The notes under the pieces: model-generated
What the model saw: the letters and a program-made list of their open reading frames with translations, nothing else
The model's database searches: none
Told to the model about the DNA's origin: nothing
Part shown: positions 59,503 through 64,000 of the stretch, piece after piece
Layout of the letters: every line of letters begins with the position of its first letter
Numbering within the stretch: the stretch's first letter is position 1
Assembly: GCA_016712345.1 (NCBI GenBank)
Contig: JADJRH010000001.1
Location: forward strand, 4,340,001-4,404,000
Length of the DNA: 64,000 nt
Reading direction: 5' to 3'
From: Polyangiaceae bacterium
GTDB taxonomy: Bacteria; Myxococcota_A; Polyangia; Polyangiales; Polyangiaceae
Program-made: the position numbers and the translations under genes

Positions 59503-62500
59503 ATGCGGATTCGAAAGCTCGAAATCAGCGGCTTTAAGTCGTTTTGCGACCGAACGGTGATCCACTTCGACACCGACGTGATCGGCATTGTCGGTCCCAA
59601 CGGCTGCGGCAAGTCGAACATCGTTGACTCGATCCGCTGGTGCATGGGCGAGCAAAGCGCAAAACATCTGCGCGGTCGCGCCATGACCGACGTCATCTTC
59701 TCGGGCTCGGAAACGCGCGGGCCGCACGGCTTGGCCGAAGTCACGATGACGTTCGACAACACCGACGCCGAAGCGGCGCAGCTCCTCCCGCTGGAGTATC
59801 GCGACTACGCCGAAATTGCCGTTACACGCAGGCTTTATCGCGACGGAACGAGCGAATACCTCATCAACAAAACGGTGGTTCGCCTCAAAGACGTGACCGA
59901 TTTGTTCCTCGGTACCGGTGTTGGCACCAAGGCGTACGCGATCATCGAACAAGGCAAAATCGGCTTGATCGTGTCGGCCCGGCCTGAAGACCGCCGCATG
60001 CTGATCGAAGAAGCGGCCGGCATCACAAAGTACAAGGCGCGCAAGAAGCAGGCGGAGCAAAAGATCGAGCAAACGCGGCAAAACCTGCTTCGCGTGGGCG
60101 ACATTGTGGCCGAGATCGAGCGCAGTCTCGCTTCGCTCAAACGGCAGGCCGCCAAAGCTGAACGGTACGTGAACTACCGGCGTGAACTCGAAGATCTCAC
60201 GCTTCACGAAGCGTCGCACAAGCTCCTGGAGCTGATTGCGCTCACCAAAGTGGAAGAAGCGGCCGTGTCCGAGCTGAGCGAAAAAGTGCGCGCTGAACGC
60301 GCTGCGCTCGACGCTCGTGAAGCCGAGTTGGAGGTAATTCGCCAAACGGCGCACACCGCTGAAGAGCACACCGAAGCCGCGCAGCGCGACGCGTTTCTCG
60401 CCGACAACGAGGTGCGTACACACGAGACCGAAATCGGTCGGTCGCGCGACAAGCTCCACTCGCTCGATGAGCGCCGCCGCGCCGCGATGATTGAGCAGGT
60501 GGACCTGGAGCGCACTATCGGTGAACTGATCACCGAAAAAGAGCAGCTTGAAGGTCAGCTCTCCGGCGCCGCCGAAGAAGAAACGCGTGAATCCGAGCAG
60601 GCGATGGAGGAACACGAGCGCCTCGAAGAGCTGCGCGCCGGTGAACGCGCCGCGAGCGACGAGGTCAATCGCATTCGCAAAGATCAAGCGATGGCGGCGG
60701 CGGCGGTGGCGGCGGCCGAAGCAACGCTCACCGGGTTTGAGCGCCGCTTGGCCGAAATGAGTCAGCGCCGCGTCAAGCTCGAGGACGAACTCGGCCGCCT
60801 TTCGTACGAAGTCGAAGACGTGGAGCGCCGCCGCGCCCAGCTCGCGAAAGACGTTGTGGAGCTGGCCGAGGGAAAGCGCATGTCGGCCGAGGAGCGCACG
60901 CGCCTCGACGCCGAAATGAAACAGATGCGCGAGCAGGCGGTGACCACCGACAAAGCGGTGGATCAGGCGAAAAACGATCTTTCGCACAAGCGAAATCGCC
61001 TGCGCGCGCTCGAAGAATTGCACGCGCGCCTCGACGGCGTCGGTGCCGGCACCAAGTCGCTCCTTCGTTCGGGACAATCGTCCCTTCGCGGCCTCGTTGC
61101 CGATCGAATTGAAGCGCCCGCCGACCTCACCCATGCGTTTGCGGGCCTCATGGGCGACAGGCTTCAATGCATTGTCACGACCGATCCTGAAAAAGCGGTG
61201 AGCCTGCTTCACGACCTCGCAAAGCAGAAAAAAGGCCGCGCAACGATGATCGCCGCGCGCCCCCCGTACGTGGCCGGTGGCACCGTTGACCTCACGGGCA
61301 AACCGGGCGTGATCTGCCGCCTCGTGGATCGATTGCTTTTCGACGACGCGGACGAGCCGCTCGTGCACGCGTTGATCGGCGATGCCGTGGTTGTGGAGCG
61401 CGCCGAAGATGCGTTTGCGCTGCTCGCGGGCGGCGTGCGCGTTCCGCTCGTGGCGATGGACGGCACTGTGGTTCATCCCGACGGGCGCGTGAGCGGCGGC
61501 CAAGAAGATCAGGTCGCCGCGGGCATGATTGAACACAAGCGCGAGATTCGCGAACTCCACGAAACCGTGGCCAAACAGAGCGACAACGTCACCAAGCTGC
61601 TCGATTCGCAGCAGGCGCTTCGCCTTCGAATGACCGAGGTGGGCGCCGCTCTCGAACGCGCTCGAAACGAAGCGCACCAGGGTGAATTGGCGCTTCTCAC
61701 CGCCGAAAAAGACCTCAAGCGAGCCGAGGAACAGTTTGCCGGCTCGGCCAAACGGCGTGAAGTGGTGCGCGAAGATCTCGACGAACTCACCACCAATCTC
61801 GAAGTGGCGACGGGCGATCACGAAGCCGCGCGCGATCGGCTCGAAGGTGGAAAAGAAAAGCTTGAGCAAGCCGCGGCCGGGCTTGATCACGCCGAGCAGG
61901 TGGCTGCCGATTGGCGCGAGCGCGTGCTCGGTCAGCAGTCCGTTGTGACCGATCGCAAAGTGCGCCTCGCGCGCATTCGCGAGAGGGCCGGTTCGCTGCG
62001 GCAAACGGTCGATCGGCTCAGTCGCTCGTGCGATGAACTCAAAACGCGCATCACTCGCCTCGACGACGAGCGAAACACCGCGGCGCGCGGCGCGGGGGAG
62101 GCGGCTGCCAAAATGCTCGTGTCGCGCGAGTTGCTCGTGGCGTCGATCGACCGCGCCCAAAAAACGCATCAACGCCTCACCGATGCGCGCCAACGGCTTG
62201 AAAGCGCGCGCCAAGAACTCTCAGGTCGCGAACAAGATCTGCGCGGGCTGCGCGCTTCGGTGGAGCAGGCCACTGTGTCGCTCCGCGATCACGAGCTGAA
62301 AAAAGAACGCCTCGCGATCGAGCACACGCACCTGGTTGAAGGTGTGCGTGAAAAATTCCGCGGGCTCGATATCTACAAGGTGGCCGGCGACTATCACCGC
62401 CGCCCGCTCGTCGATGCAAACCACAAAAACCGCATTGTTGAACTCACAGACCTCATCGATCGCATGGGGCCTGTGAACGTCGACGCCATGCGCGAACACG

Positions 62501-63114
62501 CCGAGGCCGAAGAGCGCCACACCTATTACGCGAGCCAAAAAGCCGACCTGGAAAAGGCGATCGACGATCTCGAAAAAGCGATTCAGCAAATGAACCGCGA
62601 GTCGAAGCGCCTTTTCAAACAAACGTTCGACGGCGTGAACATGCGCTTTAAGACGCTGTTCCCCAAAATGTTTCGCGGCGGTGCCGCCGAGTTGCGCCTC
62701 ACCAATCCCGACGACCTGCTTGAAACCGGCATCGAGATCTTGGCGCAGCCGCCCGGCAAAAAACTTGGCAACATTGAACTCATGAGCGGCGGTGAAAAGG
62801 CGCTCACCGCGGTGTCGCTCATCTTCGCCATCTTCCAATACAAGCCCTCGCCGTTTTGCATTCTCGACGAGGTCGACGCGCCGCTCGATGAGGCGAACGT
62901 CACTCGTTACAACGAGGCGATTCGCAGCATGACCGACCATTCGCAGTTCATTCTCATCACCCACATCAAGCGAACAATGCAGTCGGTCGATGTGCTCTAC
63001 GGCGTCACGATGCAGGAAGCCGGCGTTTCAAAGATCGTGAGCGTGAAGGTCAACGACACGGCACCCGCCGTGAAACCCAATACACCCGCGGCGCCCGCCA
63101 CCGCGGTGGCATGA
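59503..63114 (+). CDS. smc: Chromosome segregation protein SMC
   Basis: 1203 aa condensin subunit. N-terminal head with Walker A 'GIVGPNGCGKSNIVDSI' (~29-45); long coiled coil; hinge at ~505-650 ('RLDGVGAGTKSLLRSGQ', 'LVADRIEAPADLTHAFAG', 'GVRVPLVAMDGTVVHPDGR'); second coil; C-terminal head with signature 'LMSGGEKALTAVSLIFA' (~1094) and Walker B 'CILDEVDAPLDEANV' (~1118). It loads with ScpAB to compact and segregate chromosomes; scpA/B are not in the window. A Pro/Ala tail ends the protein. Confidence 0.97.
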   Translation: MRIRKLEISGFKSFCDRTVIHFDTDVIGIVGPNGCGKSNIVDSIRWCMGEQSAKHLRGRAMTDVIFSGSETRGPHGLAEVTMTFDNTDAEAAQLLPLEYRDYAEIAVTRRLYRDGTSEYLINKTVVRLKDVTDLFLGTGVGTKAYAIIEQGKIGLIVSARPEDRRMLIEEAAGITKYKARKKQAEQKIEQTRQNLLRVGDIVAEIERSLASLKRQAAKAERYVNYRRELEDLTLHEASHKLLELIALTKVEEAAVSELSEKVRAERAALDAREAELEVIRQTAHTAEEHTEAAQRDAFLADNEVRTHETEIGRSRDKLHSLDERRRAAMIEQVDLERTIGELITEKEQLEGQLSGAAEEETRESEQAMEEHERLEELRAGERAASDEVNRIRKDQAMAAAAVAAAEATLTGFERRLAEMSQRRVKLEDELGRLSYEVEDVERRRAQLAKDVVELAEGKRMSAEERTRLDAEMKQMREQAVTTDKAVDQAKNDLSHKRNRLRALEELHARLDGVGAGTKSLLRSGQSSLRGLVADRIEAPADLTHAFAGLMGDRLQCIVTTDPEKAVSLLHDLAKQKKGRATMIAARPPYVAGGTVDLTGKPGVICRLVDRLLFDDADEPLVHALIGDAVVVERAEDAFALLAGGVRVPLVAMDGTVVHPDGRVSGGQEDQVAAGMIEHKREIRELHETVAKQSDNVTKLLDSQQALRLRMTEVGAALERARNEAHQGELALLTAEKDLKRAEEQFAGSAKRREVVREDLDELTTNLEVATGDHEAARDRLEGGKEKLEQAAAGLDHAEQVAADWRERVLGQQSVVTDRKVRLARIRERAGSLRQTVDRLSRSCDELKTRITRLDDERNTAARGAGEAAAKMLVSRELLVASIDRAQKTHQRLTDARQRLESARQELSGREQDLRGLRASVEQATVSLRDHELKKERLAIEHTHLVEGVREKFRGLDIYKVAGDYHRRPLVDANHKNRIVELTDLIDRMGPVNVDAMREHAEAEERHTYYASQKADLEKAIDDLEKAIQQMNRESKRLFKQTFDGVNMRFKTLFPKMFRGGAAELRLTNPDDLLETGIEILAQPPGKKLGNIELMSGGEKALTAVSLIFAIFQYKPSPFCILDEVDAPLDEANVTRYNEAIRSMTDHSQFILITHIKRTMQSVDVLYGVTMQEAGVSKIVSVKVNDTAPAVKPNTPAAPATAVA

Positions 63115-63185
63115 TCGCCATCGCAGCCCCGTTGCAATTGCAACTCATCTCATATTCGGCGTCGTTATTCCGCCCGGAGGTTTTC

Positions 63186-63836
63186 GTGGCAGCGCCCAAG
63201 AAAAAAGCCGCAAAACGCACGGTTCGGCGCTCATCAACGTCGTCCACTCCGCCGCCCCCCGACCAATTGCCCGAGCCGCCGGCGCACCCCGTTCTCGATC
63301 CAACCGCATCGGGGCTCCGGCATCTGCGTTGGGGGCGTGAAGTCGTGGGCACGCTGCGGGGCTTTTTGGTGCCTTCCAACCTTCTTGTCGCCGAGGAGCG
63401 CCTCGCGATCGAAGCCGAAGCCGCGCGGATCTCGGCGCTCGTGACAGCGCTTTCTCAAACCGTAAAGCCGTATCGCGACTTTCTGGAGCGCACACGCACG
63501 CTCACGCGGGGCAAGATGCGCGCGGCCCGATTTCTCACCAAGCCCAACACCGGCTTTCGAATCTCGCCGAGCGCGCGCCAATCGGAGGCGTGGCTTGCCG
63601 AGATCCAAGTCGAAATGAAGTCGGTGATCGAACCTGAGCGCGAACGACTCAGCGCCGATTTGGCATTTGCGATCGCGATGTTGCGCACCGGGTTGAACTC
63701 AATGGATGAGCGTCTCGGTGCCCTCATTTCGCCCGAGTTTGTTGCCGCGCTCTACCCGCCGGTCACCCGAGACGGATCGCGCGTTGCCGACGACGGTGAC
63801 CCCGATGACGACGCTTCGGGTTCTTTGGGCGACTGA
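63186..63836 (+). CDS. Hypothetical protein downstream of smc
   Basis: 216 aa from GTG 63186, decided by GGAGG six bases upstream. A Lys/Arg-rich N-terminus and Pro-rich stretch ('SSTPPPPDQLPEPPAHP') lead into a mostly helical domain ('AEEARLAIEAEAARISALV'-like, 'YRDFLERTRTLTRGKMRAAR', 'LSADLAFAIAMLRTGLNSM') and an Asp-rich end. Not recognised. Confidence 0.6.
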   Translation: MAAPKKKAAKRTVRRSSTSSTPPPPDQLPEPPAHPVLDPTASGLRHLRWGREVVGTLRGFLVPSNLLVAEERLAIEAEAARISALVTALSQTVKPYRDFLERTRTLTRGKMRAARFLTKPNTGFRISPSARQSEAWLAEIQVEMKSVIEPERERLSADLAFAIAMLRTGLNSMDERLGALISPEFVAALYPPVTRDGSRVADDGDPDDDASGSLGD

Positions 63837-63851
63837 GGTATAAGGCGCCCA

Positions 63852-64000
63852 ATGCGTTCCGAGACTTTTGTGCACGTTGCCGACGACGGGGCGAACATTT
63901 TTGGTTACCGCTGGGAGCCCGACGATCCCGCAAATGTGGTGGCCATTGCGCACATCGTTCACGGAATGGCCGAGCACGCAGGCCGTTACGCGCGCCTTGC
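63852..64000 (+). CDS. Alpha/beta hydrolase (lysophospholipase-like), 3' end outside window
   Basis: Only the first ~49 residues are present. 'GANIFGYRWEP' and 'AIAHIVHGMAEHAGRYARL' match the oxyanion-loop region of monoacylglycerol lipase/lysophospholipase hydrolases (H-G-M-x-E-H-x-x-R-Y). ATG 63852 is 15 bases after the preceding stop. The catalytic Ser, Asp and His lie beyond the window. Confidence 0.85.
   Translation, partial: MRSETFVHVADDGANIFGYRWEPDDPANVVAIAHIVHGMAEHAGRYARL

Noticed and set aside
59281..62214. 977-codon open frame on the minus strand opposite smc
   Set aside because: It lies wholly opposite the unmistakable SMC frame, and its His/Arg/Ala/Phe-rich product has no recognisable domain. 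Long antisense frames are common opposite GC-rich coiled-coil genes.
6931..63676. GCGATCGC (the cyanobacterial HIP1 octamer), about 11 copies
   Set aside because: The excess over chance is modest for a GC-rich genome, and nothing else suggests a cyanobacterium.
1..64000. tRNA, rRNA, CRISPR, transposase, integrase or prophage genes
   Set aside because: Looked for by eye (T-loop GGTTCGA-type signatures, regular spacers, DDE or recombinase motifs) and none found; a tRNA scan would be decisive.

Overview
The window looks like chromosomal DNA from a Gram-negative, predatory or soil-type deltaproteobacterium, most likely Myxococcota. The basis is the many large lipoproteins with Ala/Pro/Gly-rich linkers, propeller repeats of the 'DVWAVG...HYDG' kind, a Ser/Thr kinase fused to a formylglycine-generating-enzyme domain, TamB, and many degenerate enzyme paralogues. 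By eye it is GC-rich. No phage, transposase, CRISPR, rRNA or tRNA gene was seen. The assignment rests on gene style, not on a marker-gene tree.

Layout. 0-4.1 kb: an FKBP isomerase (cut at the left edge), a class V aminotransferase and a PcrA/UvrD helicase. 4.2-8.2 kb: a D-Ala-D-Ala-ligase-like ATP-grasp gene (frameshifted), a DmpA-type P1 peptidase and a secreted PQQ-like propeller. 8.3-12.5 kb: small or secreted proteins and a lipoprotein joining a propeller to a vanadium-haloperoxidase domain. 12.5-19.0 kb: a frameshifted TetR gene divergent from a two-gene unit (tandem activase-domain protein plus a dehydratase-like partner), with a palindromic operator between them. 19.3-27.1 kb: a frameshifted lipoprotein, a PhnD-like protein, a three-gene reverse operon, an acidic propeller protein, EttA and an endo/exonuclease/phosphatase lipoprotein. 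27.1-27.85 kb: a gene-free stretch full of repeats. 27.85-35.2 kb: TamB, a methyltransferase, a glutamine amidotransferase, a YkgJ-type cysteine-cluster protein and a uracil-DNA glycosylase.

35.3-44.7 kb is read leftward: kinase-FGE; a translationally coupled P-loop NTPase/TPR pair of unknown function; then a thiol-redox group (TlpA-like, OmpA-like, VKOR-DsbA fusion). 44.8-50.2 kb: a hotdog protein, a degenerate TrpC-like barrel coupled to YgfZ, a repeat array, a lipoprotein methyltransferase, a lipoprotein and a HIT hydrolase. 50.2-59.1 kb: CbiX-like chelatase and CheY-like regulator, a GAF protein, HrpB, a zinc-ribbon protein, a lipoprotein, a divergent P-protein (PheA) and an FmdB protein. 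59.5-64 kb: SMC, a hypothetical protein and the start of an alpha/beta hydrolase.

The most unusual sequence-level signals are: a palindromic octamer GTGTACAC seen about 30 times, where roughly one is expected by chance; a second over-used word, TCTACCC/GGGTAGA; a dispersed intergenic repeat of about 200 bp in at least three copies plus one fragment; and three genes broken by single-base changes in homopolymers, which points to sequencing error as much as to gene decay. The best candidate for an undescribed protein system is the NTPase/TPR pair at 38.1-41.6 kb.
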